From: Asparagopsis taxiformis
Lineage: Eukaryota; Rhodophyta; Florideophyceae; Bonnemaisoniales; Bonnemaisoniaceae
NCBI GenBank assembly: GCA_030407315.1
Contig: JALQPE010001919.1
Span: 1 to 64,000, forward strand
DNA length: 64,000 nucleotides
Direction: 5' to 3'
Below the pieces are notes generated by a model. It was not told the DNA's origin. It saw only the letters and a program-made list of their open reading frames with translations, and ran no database searches. Positions 46,135-54,500 of the stretch are shown one piece after another. The position numbers were made by a program, and so were the translations under genes. The stretch's first letter is position 1. Each line of letters begins with the position of its first letter.

Positions 46135-46393
46135 TCTTATTACGTATAGTTTCGCTCGGCAGATTTGAACAAAACCACTGCAATAAACCTTTAGCTCTGT
46201 TTCGTACCATTTGTAAACCTTCAGAGAGGAAAGATTGTTGTCATTTTTCCCCGTAATCATGGGCGCATGAAGAGCACAAATCAACCAATCAGCCGTACTC
46301 CATTCACAACAGAGATTGATTTGACATAGGTATTTGGCGCTGTATCCTGGGCCAACTATCGCCGTCGAGGAGGCCACTCTGCATCCATATTAG
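46135..46393. other. Intergenic spacer, 259 bp
   Basis: It lies between the methyltransferase stop and the next ATG on the same strand. No TATA box is obvious, and minus-strand ORFs here are shadows. Confidence 0.5.
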
Positions 46394-48160
46394 ATGAACG
46401 TCTCACCGGTGTCATTCCTACTCACCATGCATCTTGATCAACCGATATACTCGTCTTGCAGCCATCTCTTTTCCACGCTACCTGCAAATCTAACTACCGT
46501 TCAGAGATCATTCGTTCTGCTCCCACAGCAGATGGCTCCGCGTTTTCATCTCGCCGAAGCTAGGAATGACGCACTGGAGAAAGCCGAATCATACATGAAA
46601 TCTCTTTCTAGGGACTCCGAATCAGAACACGCTCCTTCTGTTGAAACCATATCTATGCCGCGTAGCCACGATGAAGTGATGCATGGAATAGTGGGTACTT
46701 CTTCCGACTCTTTCCGATCCACGGCTTCGATGTATAAACCATTTTCACGACTACAACACAGGAAGAATTATGAAAGTGTGACGAGGTCCAGTTCAGTTCG
46801 TCGAAAGAGCAGCATGCTAGAGAGGCGGGTGAAGTTCAGTTTGTCACTGCCCAAAACAGATATAAGAAGAATACCATGCTGCAATAAGGGATGCTTCAGA
46901 AAAACCGACCATGTTTTCCTTCGGAATGAAGCAGAACGAGTTTTGTTGTACAACAGGGACGATCGCCGCAGGTATCTGCACGCTCTACTGGAACCAAACA
47001 GTAACCGGTTCTACTTCTCTGGGAAGCCTGTGTGTTGCGAATTCCTAGAGTACAGCTTCAAGTTTTCACGACACCTGCAGACCTCGGTAAAGAAAGCTTG
47101 CCAGAATGGGAGTCTTCCATTTATGGCTTCTCCGAAACGAATTTCTGGCTCTCCACATAGAGATGCAGCGATCTGCTTCCTTGAACGCTTGTCTGCCTCG
47201 ACTGCTGATATGATGCCAGACAGTGGAGAGAAGCATCTGCCTCTTTTCGAGAAGAAAGCTGTGTACGAGATGTTCTGCGACCAATTTACGTTATTATACT
47301 CAAACCGGAACCCACCAACTTTGAGCTACTTCTACAACACCTGGAACACGTTTTGTGCGAATATCAAGGTTCGGCGTGTCCAGAGGTTCACGAAATGTTC
47401 GGAATGTGAGTACATACGTGATAAACTGGAAGCCATCGGGACAGATATTCAACGCACTGCTCCGCTTCTGGAACGTCGCCAGCGTCATATCGAGATGGTG
47501 GCACGGGAACGCAGGGAGTATCAAAAGAAGTGTGAAGAAGCGTCACTATATCCCTCCAGGTTCACGTCTCTGATCGTAGACGGGGCTGATCAATCAGGAT
47601 ACGGTCTTCCCCATTTCACGGTATGTACAAAAGCGACTGTTGGTCATAGTTTGAAGGTGAGACTCATAGGTGTTCTCGAACATGGTGTCCGAAAGCATCT
47701 TTCGTTGTACACACTTACTGCTGAATTCGAAACTGGGGCAAATCATATCATCGAGGCAATTCACAGGACTCTTACCAAAAAGGCTATGGGTTCGAGTCTT
47801 CAGGGAACACTGTACTTGCAGGTAGACAATTGCACGAGAGAGAACAAGAACACGTTTCTGTTTTGCTATCTAGAATGTCTCGTTGCTTGGGGTGTGTTTG
47901 AAGAAGTACACGCTTCTTTCCTACCCATCGGCCACACCCATGCAGACATCGACCAGGCCTTTAGCTGTACCTCTCGCAGGCTACGTTCCCACAACGCCGT
48001 CACTATGGAAGATTTAGTTGAACAACTCAGAGTGTCCTATACTCCGGAACCCTCTGTCTCTCGTATGTTGCACGTGGCAAACTTCTCCGGTCTCTGCCGG
48101 AAGAATTCGGTTGGAAAAGTGCATGCTTTCTCAAAATTCAGATACTTCAGGTTTCACTGA
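46394..48160 (+). CDS. DUF7869-like protein, candidate transposase
   Basis: 588 codons; the functional start may be the internal ATG at 46532. Residues 155-230 hold a Cys-containing domain (C162-C-N-K-G-C167, C214-C215). Residues 335-338 are C-S-E-C, a likely zinc site. Residues 390-530 form the core: L-I-V-D-G-A-D-Q (D396), L-Q-V-D-N-C-T-R-E-N (D478), and G-H-T-H-A-D-I-D-Q-A-F (513-523). The spacing and the strand-then-Asp pattern suggest an RNase H-like fold with an Asp triad, and the wording matches the DUF7869 family, common in algae, oomycetes and invertebrates and of unproven function. It is the only protein in this element that could plausibly be its transposase. The ORF ends at a TGA, beyond which the same frame still looks coding to about 48290. 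Confidence 0.65.
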   Translation: MNVSPVSFLLTMHLDQPIYSSCSHLFSTLPANLTTVQRSFVLLPQQMAPRFHLAEARNDALEKAESYMKSLSRDSESEHAPSVETISMPRSHDEVMHGIVGTSSDSFRSTASMYKPFSRLQHRKNYESVTRSSSVRRKSSMLERRVKFSLSLPKTDIRRIPCCNKGCFRKTDHVFLRNEAERVLLYNRDDRRRYLHALLEPNSNRFYFSGKPVCCEFLEYSFKFSRHLQTSVKKACQNGSLPFMASPKRISGSPHRDAAICFLERLSASTADMMPDSGEKHLPLFEKKAVYEMFCDQFTLLYSNRNPPTLSYFYNTWNTFCANIKVRRVQRFTKCSECEYIRDKLEAIGTDIQRTAPLLERRQRHIEMVARERREYQKKCEEASLYPSRFTSLIVDGADQSGYGLPHFTVCTKATVGHSLKVRLIGVLEHGVRKHLSLYTLTAEFETGANHIIEAIHRTLTKKAMGSSLQGTLYLQVDNCTRENKNTFLFCYLECLVAWGVFEEVHASFLPIGHTHADIDQAFSCTSRRLRSHNAVTMEDLVEQLRVSYTPEPSVSRMLHVANFSGLCRKNSVGKVHAFSKFRYFRFH

Positions 48161-48903
48161 TCCCAAGATACAGGAAAAAGTTATGACTTCTACAGAACTG
48201 CATGCGATGTTAAGATATTTTGTGAAGACAACTGGAAGCCTCTCCCAGTTCTCACTCCGGGGCTGAATGGTTTCCTGGTTAAGCCTCTGAACTGAAACGA
48301 ACACCGAGTAATATCATACGTTCTCCTCCAGATCGACATGAGGTCCTGCTCCGTTTTTGTTCGGAAGAGAGCAGGGTCAATAACAATTCTAAAATGGATC
48401 AGCTACATGAGCTTCTACGACAGGTTTATGAGGAAAGGGAAGATTCTTTTCATTGGAACCTCACCGAATGTTTCGAGATGAATGGCATGTATCGAAAAGG
48501 GAATCGGAACGTCGTCCCGATGGAGGAGGAACTCATGTCGACTGCAGATTGCATACCACTATCAGACTTGCCCTACTCGGTGAATCGCTTCGTGGCTGTA
48601 AATGGAGAAGACTGTACTACTGAGATGCCGTTCTGGCTAGGACAAATTATGAGTTGTAAGAAAAACAACGAAGGGGTTATTTGTCAGCTGTGTGTTCGGT
48701 GGTACGAGGTCTACGATGGAAGAGACGCATGGTCAGGTAAGTATAGGCCTGCCATGCTTCGCAAGGGGAGAACAACAGTGGCTTGGAAGGGACATATTTC
48801 GGTTGACACCGTCATTGCAGAGTTCCCTTCACTAACAAACAAGATGATAAGAGCTGGGGTAGAGAAAGAGATCAGGTCAGGCCTGACGTCTATTCCGAAG
48901 TAA
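48161..48903 (+). pseudogene. C-terminal domain of the DUF7869-like protein
   Basis: After the TGA at 48158-48160 the same frame reads K-S-Y-D-F-Y-R-T-A-C-D-V-K-I-F-C, then W-K-P-L, which looks like genuine coding sequence. Near 48280 the coding frame changes. The last ORF (48394-48903, 169 codons) carries a small beta-rich domain: E-M-P-F-W-L-G-Q-I, then C-V-R-W-Y, G-K-Y-R-P-A-M. This same domain ends the paralogue at 40754-41458 and is usual at the C-terminus of this family. Either one nonsense and one indel truncate the gene, or a short intron, or sequencing error, hides the junction. Confidence 0.55.
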
Positions 48904-48931
48904 AAACGCCTCGTCTTCGACGACACGAGTA

Positions 48932-48994
48932 GTTCAATCAACTTTGTTATCCTATTCAATCAATATGAAAAAACATCTCTCATGTTCAATCAAC
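48932..48994 (-). repeat. Subterminal repeats, right end of the 13.7-kb element
   Basis: On the minus strand, TTGATTGAA(C/T) occurs three times (48932-48942, 48954-48964 and 48984-48994), spaced 22-30 bp apart. It also occurs once near the left end (35438-35449). Repeated subterminal words next to terminal inverted repeats are commonly transposase-binding sites. Confidence 0.6.
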
Positions 48995-49006
48995 TTCAGA
49001 AAGTTG

Positions 49007-49052
49007 GATTCTGGTTTGGAAAGTACGTTCTGTTCATAGCGAAATCAGTGTT
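49007..49052 (-). repeat. Right terminal inverted repeat of the 13.7-kb element
   Basis: 46 bp, the mirror of 35356-35401 with three mismatches. It is followed directly by the GTAG target duplication at 49053-49056. Confidence 0.9.
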
Positions 49053-49056
49053 GTAG

Positions 49057-49451
49057 TCTGAAATGGGGAGTGTGGGATCCCAGTGTATGTCGCGTGCTTT
49101 ACGACGTAGATTGTCCGGTGTATGTTCCGGATTTGGGGAGGAGAGTAGAACCTGGATTTTGTTGTATAGCAAATGGATTTGGCCATTCAACTCATGGTCT
49201 GTGAAGTGTTGCATGATTTCTGGAGATAGTGTGGACAGGACCAAGAGCTGTGCTTGTGCAGGTTTCTCGCGGTGTTCATTGCAAATAATGGGATCAGCAG
49301 ACTCTGGAGCGGGTTGATATAAGTAGTCGTATACTCCTTGTGATCTGGCGAAGTGATCAACTGTTATACGCCACGGGATGAAGTTGCTAAAGGTGAGTAG
49401 TGGTATTTCCAATTGGTGTTGAATGGGGACAGTTGTCGGGATGGAAGCCAT
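49057..49451 (-). pseudogene. Copia copy 2 gag N-terminal part
   Basis: The ATG at 49451 opens a gag typical of Copia: F-S-N-F-I-P-W-R-I-T-V near the start, then a helical region with L-S-T-L-S-P-E-I-M-Q-H-F, L-L-Y-N-K-I and D-N-L-R-R-K-A. It runs to the insertion point at 49057. The ORF continues a few codons into the inserted terminal repeat and stops at 48996. Gag would form the particle shell around the RNA. Confidence 0.8.
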
Positions 49452-49664
49452 AGTGAATGGACGCTGAGTTGCGTATGTGGTAGGTTGAGTCGATGCCGTG
49501 ATGATTGATCAGGGGCAAATAGTGACCGTGCTTTTTGAGCAGAGGGTGTAATCAGATCGCGCTTTTGGGCGGTGGTGTACGCTGTCGCCGGATTCGTTGA
49601 GCGGCGCAGGGAATGTTGTGAAAGATGGTGGAGGAGGAGGGCGGGATGAAGAAAGGTTAACGTA

Positions 49665-49678
49665 TTGGGCTCATAACC
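49665..49678 (-). other. Primer-binding site, initiator-tRNA anticodon region
   Basis: Directly after the 5' LTR the sense strand reads GGTTATGAGCCCAA. Its complement, TGGGCTCATAACC, is the anticodon stem-loop of eukaryotic initiator tRNA-Met, with CAT as the anticodon. Drosophila copia and yeast Ty5 are known to prime from an internal cleavage of this tRNA rather than its CCA end, and this element appears to do the same. Confidence 0.8.
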
Positions 49679-49779
49679 TGTGAAAGAATCGATGTTCCTT
49701 GACTTCTTTATTGTCGCGCCGATCTCGACGGCGAATATAACTAGTTGGGATAACTGTAAGTACTGTAAGTTATTCGTCA
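49679..49779 (-). repeat. 5' LTR of Copia copy 2
   Basis: 101 bp, beginning TGACGAATAA and ending TTCACA in the sense direction. It differs from the 3' LTR at two positions and is preceded by the target duplication (GTATG on plus, 49780-49784). Confidence 0.9.
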
Positions 49780-49784
49780 GTATG

Positions 49785-50189
49785 CGCACCGCATGAACAG
49801 ATTGGATGTGACAAGAAATTGATCTATGCTAGCGGCTGTATAGCTCGGCCACCGAGCAGCGCCGGCGGTTCACGCATTACCCCATCTTCCATCCGAGGCT
49901 TGCTCTACTCGTCAGATCGATACCATATGCCTTGAGAAGCGCAGCAACTTTCAGCGCCGCCGAAAGAACACTATTTTGATACCCTCCCTCCATCCCTAGA
50001 GTAATAGTTCAACTAGTCTGGCAAACCGGGGGAATCCATCATATGCGATGGTGAAAGCGTCGCTGAAAGAGTACCGAACCCCAGGTTTAGTCCAGCGAAT
50101 ACCTGGCAAACCCTGCATTAAAAATGCGTTCTATTTCCTACTCTTCTTCGGGACCTGAAGTTCTGGGTCGACAAGCGGAAAGTGGGGAG
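49785..50189. other. Intergenic, nothing recognised
   Basis: Short ORFs only. This was the chromosomal flank of Copia copy 2 before the neighbouring elements arrived. Confidence 0.5.
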
Positions 50190-50390
50190 GATGTTAATGT
50201 AACTTTATTTGGAGAGAAACGAGACCTCGCTGGCGGATGTCAAGTAGATGAAAGCTACTGTAATTACTGTAAGTAGGTGAGTGTTGTAACAGATGCAGGG
50301 AGAAAATACAAGATATTCGTCTTTCGCCTTGTGCTGTGGACAGTGGTAGTCAGAGTAGAGGGCGTTTTGTTGCAAACAGACAGGCATTGT
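50190..50390 (-). mobile_element. Diverged Copia 3' end remnant
   Basis: 50195-50275 resembles the Copia LTR: CTTTATT, then GATGTCAAGTAG and TTACTGTAAGTA in the same order. 50325-50390 resembles the end of the Copia pol gene next to the LTR: CTGTGGACAGT, then AGTC(A/G)GAG, GAGG and GTTTTG/GATTTTG. It is a third, older Copia copy, broken off inside RNase H. Confidence 0.5.
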
Positions 50391-50457
50391 GACAGCATAT
50401 CTATTGCTACCATGCCTGCAGCAGACATCATGCCGGCTATGCAGTTAATTGGTATTT
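50391..50457 (-). repeat. Dispersed-repeat fragment shared with 26620-26695
   Basis: It matches the other copy at most positions, and the minus frame I-A-G-M-M-S-A-A-G-M-V-A-I-D-M-L-S-Q is preserved. The Gypsy element is inserted just beside it. Confidence 0.6.
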
Positions 50458-50462
50458 ACAGG

Positions 50463-50792
50463 TGTAGTTAATCGTGGTTTGAGTTTTTGTTGAGGTGGTT
50501 TTTTTTCTGCCTCCTTTACTTCTACTCTCTGCTACCTGCGTTTAAATACACTCGATATCTCCCTAGCTATGTTTTCTGTTTCATTGGCTATGTCCAATTC
50601 CCAGCGATAAACAGCTTGCACCGCCAAAGTTTCCTAGTTAGCCAGTCAAAAAGAAAAGGTCTTCCATTAATTGGGTAGCATTTGGCTGCGCCAAACGGAG
50701 TATTGAGAGGAAATACAGGAAAGATGATAATGGGCATAATAGAACCGAATTTGGGATCTCCATTTGAATCGCATTATTTGGAATGCGTGACA
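50463..50792 (-). repeat. 3' LTR of the Gypsy element
   Basis: 330 bp, TGTAGTTAATCG to GAATGCGTGACA on the plus strand. It contains a 63-codon plus-strand ORF that also occurs in the other LTR and is not a gene. Confidence 0.95.
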
Positions 50793-50814
50793 GCCCCTTC
50801 TTTTTGAAGAGCCA

Positions 50815-51435
50815 CTAAGCATTTCGAGCAGCTCTGACCAGATCTTGGTCTGAATAGCTGTCTAGAAACCTGTCCAGCAACACTGGAATATCCTCGCGCA
50901 TGATGTCCATTGGCTCCCATGTAGGCTCCTCGTGGTCAAATCCACGCCACTTGCAGCAAACTTCATAGCGCCCAATTGCTTCGTTGAAGCGTAATCCTAG
51001 TATCTTAGTGACGGTTTCGTAGTGCGGGCTATTGTGGTCAATAGAATCCAATAAATCTTGAGTGACGTCCAGTGATGAATCAGCATAGAACTTGAGTCTA
51101 TTGCAATGAATTGTGTGTAGTTTCTTTGATATCATATCTTCCACCTCGTAGGTGTAATCTGATAATGCCCATGTGATTCTCTGCGGCCCTGTCCATTTCA
51201 CTCGCAACTTATCTCCATGTTGAGATACAACCTTAGCTACCAATACGAAATCCCCGACATCAAAGTTGACATCTTGTACATTAGTTTTTTCGTTGTGAGC
51301 TTTGATTGAACGTCCCCTATTTCTTGTTCTGCTTGCTGCAACACTTTTGTGAAACTCCTCCAATGATTTTTGGAGTGACTGCACATTGCATATCTTCTGT
51401 GCTTTGACGAAAGACAAGAGCATATCTTTCGTCAA
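50815..51435 (-). pseudogene. Gypsy integrase C-terminus and chromodomain
   Basis: A 206-codon piece. It first shows a beta-rich integrase C-terminal region (F-D-V-G-D-F-V-L-V-A, L-R-V-K-W-T-G-P-Q-R-I). A chromodomain follows: I-L-G-L-R-F, Y-E-V-C-C-K-W-R-G-F, E-E-P-T-W-E-P. Chromodomains direct integration toward methylated-histone chromatin in chromoviruses. The apparent start at 51435 lies inside a perfect inverted repeat and is unlikely to be natural. It should be continuous with the integrase core upstream. Confidence 0.8.
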
Positions 51436-51451
51436 AGCACAGAAGATATGC
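51388..51451. repeat. Perfect 26-bp inverted repeat inside Gypsy pol
   Basis: The arms 51388-51413 and 51426-51451 are exact reverse complements around a 12-base loop. The first arm reads GCATATCTTCTGTGCTTTGA onward. It sits exactly where the integrase frame is lost. It may be a template-switch mutation made during reverse transcription, or an assembly artefact. Confidence 0.8.
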
Positions 51452-51944
51452 TCTTGGTTTTTGTAGCACGTGGCTTGAGCATCGTTCGCAATGGATTGTC
51501 TGCAGGAAGCTGTGTCATTATTGTTATCGGCGCAAGGTTAGCTAGTCCAGTGCGAGGTGTGTGGTTAATTATGCTTTGAACAAGTGGTAGCACAGATGGC
51601 CAATCCTTTTCGCGCATGCGAAACTCAGAGAGAAGAGCTCTCGTTGCCCTTAAGACTTGTTTGCATATAGCCTCAACTGTTCCGTTGGCTTGTGGAGTGT
51701 ATGGAGTTGTAAAATGATGCTGCGCATGTAATGAAAGGTTGAGTGCATTCATCAATGTATTTTTGAAATGCGGACCGCGATCTGAGTTCCATGACAGGAC
51801 GACACCAAATGTTGTAAACCACTTGAGCAATGTTTGACATGTTGTCAGCGCATCAGCATTCTTGCAAGGTTCAAGCCAGCTGTACATGGAAGCGTCATCC
51901 ATAACTATAAGCACGTAGCTGTAACCATCTCTGCTGTCCCCCAT
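51432..51944 (-). pseudogene. Gypsy integrase catalytic core
   Basis: 170 codons with V-L-I-V-M-D-D-A-S (first Asp region), W-N-S-D-R-G-P-H-F (second Asp) and P-Q-A-N-G-T-V-E (Glu), the D,D-35-E pattern. The preceding ORF (51905-54166) ends in the same homologous stretch one base out of frame, at T-W-G-T versus M-G-D-S near 51945. Otherwise the protein sequence is continuous. Confidence 0.85.
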
Positions 51945-54166
51945 GTATAAAAATCAAAATGAATAAGCTCGTTCGGTTTGTCTGCATGTAGTGCATGCCC
52001 CATTGGCCTTGCTACCTTCTCTCCGCCAATCGTGGATAAGCAATGCAAGCAAGAATTGCAGAACGCCTTGATGTCCGCCTCAATTGTATTCCATACACAG
52101 TAAGACTTGATTGAAAATGTAGTTGCAGCGACTCCTCGATGTCCGCCACGTCCGCAATGAGCCTCAATGCATATGCGCATTTGCAATTGGATGGAATTAG
52201 AAGGTATCCAGATTGTCCCAGATTCCGAACGTATTAATCCATCTTTAAGACATCCCATGGGTTCCTCCCCTTCGTCTAATTCCTCACGCTGCGCAGTGTA
52301 AATTTCCTCGTCACTGGGCCAGGTAAATTCTGGATCTAAGTCGGGGGCGACAGGTGCGCGAAATAATGCAGAAAGTTGCACAGATTGACCTTCATGCAGG
52401 GGCTTACTGCCCCAGCGCGAGAGGAGGTCTGCCCAAACATTATCATCTCCAGCAACATGAGAAATAGTGTAGCGAAAAGCAGAAAGTTTCAAAGCCCAAC
52501 GCTCAACCTTATTGGCGACATGCTTAGTGATGCCTGGTTTCGTCGAGTAGGGATCGAAAATAAAAGTGAGGTTCTTGTGATCTGTGAATATGTTGAATCC
52601 TCTTGGTCGCATGAGGAGGTAGTCTAGGCGTGTGACAGAAGACACAATAGCATATGCTTCTTTCTCAATTGTAGACCATCGGCTACTAGCACCTCTGAAT
52701 GAGCCAGATAGAAACGCAAGAGGCTCATGATGCTGTTCAGCAAATTGTATATCCACCTCATTGGGTGGCACTTGTGTTAAAATCCCTGCCCAATGCTCTT
52801 CGGATGCATCTGTAAACAACTGGAAAGCCTTAGAATCATCTGGATGTGCTAGCATCACGGAATTTGCTAGTGCATTGCGCACAGCCCCAAACGTTTCCTG
52901 GTGTTCGTCCGTCCACAACTGTGAATGCAGTTGGAATTGGGATGCTGCTCTCCGGGTACGAGCTCCGACGGCTTCATAGACCTTTTCCAATACGCGAACA
53001 AGAGGAGCAACAAGCTGTGTGAATTGTGGAATGACACTGCGCATCCAATTAGCTGCACAGATGAACTGCTGTAAATCAGCTCCAGTCACAGGCGTTTGTA
53101 ATTGAAGGAGACTTTGAAGTCTGCTGGGATCCATTGTTATGCCACCACTGGATATAATGCGTCCACACCATTTAACCTCCGAAAGGAACAAGCGACACTT
53201 AGTAGCATGAAGCTTGATTCGTTTTTTCCTGCATATTGTAAACAGTAATCGAAGCTTTAGAATGAGTAAGTGTGCAGACTTCGCGTACAATAGTAAATCA
53301 TCCAGCCATTGTATGATGTCATTCTTCATCACTCCTAGAAGCTGCTGTAGCGTACTCTGAAAGAAGGCAGCTGCATTTGTTTGACCCTGCAACACTCTGG
53401 TTGGAGTGTAAACACCATCACAAGTGATAAAGCTTTGGCATTCCTGTGAATCCTTATCAAGAGCAAGCTGAAAGTAGCCATGGCATAGATCAATGATAGC
53501 ATAGCATTTCGTACCAGCTAATTGGGCTGTTGCTGATTCAATGTTCGGCATTGGCCAACAGTGTGGGACAGTCTGCATGTTAACGGGACGAAGGTCGACA
53601 GTAAAACGAAATCCTTCTGGACCAGACTTGGGGACAATGAGTGGAGCGCAAGCCCATGCACTCTCATTATTAGATTTGACGATACCGAGCCGTATGAATT
53701 CATCAATCTTGCTGCGCATAAATTCCTGTTGTTGCGGGGTATACCGACGTACTTTGACACGAACTGGCTTTGCATCATCTTTCAAACGGATCTTCATAGG
53801 GGGAGCCCTGATTGGCGGATCCGTTCCCAGCTTTGTTCGGAATATGTCTGCAAATTCGAACAATAGAGAGCTGAATTCTTGAACATAGTCCTGTGGTAAT
53901 CCTTCCCTTATAGCATTGTCAATCATGGCTTGTATATTCGCTTGAACCTCTTCAACACTCTCTTCACCAATAATATCTTCTAGCGTTTCGAGTGCAATGC
54001 CATCGTCATATAAAGCGTCTGCGGTAATTGCAGTGTGCATACTTTCCGTACTGTTATCACCTTGCAAATCTTTGAGTCCAATAGTGTGTTCGTCTGCATC
54101 TAGGTGCAGTGGCATCTCTGTGACATTTGCCTCATTTGGATATGTCTGTCCAAGAATCATTGCCAA
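51905..54166 (-). pseudogene. Gypsy reverse transcriptase, RNase H, integrase zinc domain
   Basis: 753 codons. RT spans about 120-300, with F-T-V-D-L-R-P-V-N, I-I-D-L-C-H-G-Y-F-Q (D226) and the catalytic W-L-D-D at 287-290. RNase H starts near 455 with L-F-T-D-A-S, then has E-K-E-A-Y-A-I and F-T-D-H-K-N-L. The integrase H-H-C-C zinc domain is near 680-725 (H-C-G-R-G-G-H, then C-N-S-C-L-H-C). The frame is clean until the one-base shift into the integrase core. In a chromovirus this whole region is normally one polyprotein with the integrase and chromodomain. Confidence 0.9.
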
Positions 54167-54500
54167 GTTAGTTGTATGGGGCGGAGCATGACTCTCTGTA
54201 CGTCTCTGGGAACGACATTCAAAGCCGACATCTGAGAAGTCTGTGTCGTGGTATATACTACGTACCCCAGTAAGCCTTAAAGATGTACCAAAGATGGACG
54301 CATGATGAACCTATGACATGAATGGTGTTCTTCTGATGTACGGATAAGGAACATTTGCTCTTCAGCTGATGGCCGCATAGCGATACACCAATGATGGACG
54401 GGAGATGTCCATACGCTCATCTCTCGGACATCAGCGAAGTATCTCTTGCATACAGTAGAGATATCACGTACATCATTGGTTCATCTAAAGCATATCAGGG
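54167..54500. other. Gypsy gag-pol spacer, no clear coding
   Basis: Sense-frame readings contain several stops. A stretch, D-V-R-D-I-S then R-Y-F-A-D-V-R-E-M, looks mildly protein-like in one frame but is broken. The words CATCATTGGT and GATGGACG recur. It could be a frame-restoring region, an untranslated linker, or a decayed part of the protease-RT junction. Confidence 0.4.

Larger units (their letters stand above)
35356..49052 (+). mobile_element. 13.7-kb DNA transposon encoding a ParB-methyltransferase
   Basis: The ends are 46-bp inverted repeats starting AACACTG, with TTTCG then TATGAACAGAACGTACTTT following; they differ at three positions. The flanks are GTAG on both sides (35352-35355 and 49053-49056), a 4-bp target duplication. 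Excision in silico restores the Copia gag reading S-D-Y-I-E-K-H, which aligns with S-N-Y-I-E-Q-H in copy 1. Cargo on plus: methyltransferase (43105-46134) and candidate transposase (46394-48903). On minus: decayed SF1 helicase, an acidic pseudogene, and a centre-deleted paralogue of the transposase. A fragment similar to nitrate reductase is on plus. A 4-bp duplication occurs in several unrelated superfamilies (Kolobok, Sola, Chapaev, some Academ), but I recognise none of their transposases here. Confidence 0.85.
31427..49779 (-). mobile_element. Copia retrotransposon copy 2, split by a 13.7-kb transposon
   Basis: The 101-bp LTRs at the two ends differ at two positions, and both outer flanks are GTATG (31422-31426 and 49780-49784), the 5-bp target duplication. 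This proves that the two Copia parts, 31427-35355 and 49057-49779, belong to one element of about 4.65 kb. Its gag is interrupted by the element at 35356-49052. Removing that insertion with one 4-bp duplication restores an open frame matching copy 1. Its own defects are a frame change between protease and integrase and one nonsense codon before RT. Confidence 0.9.

Noticed and set aside
50487..50678. 63-codon ORF repeated at 56043-56234
   Set aside because: It lies inside the Gypsy LTRs and is duplicated only because the LTRs are identical; it has no domain.
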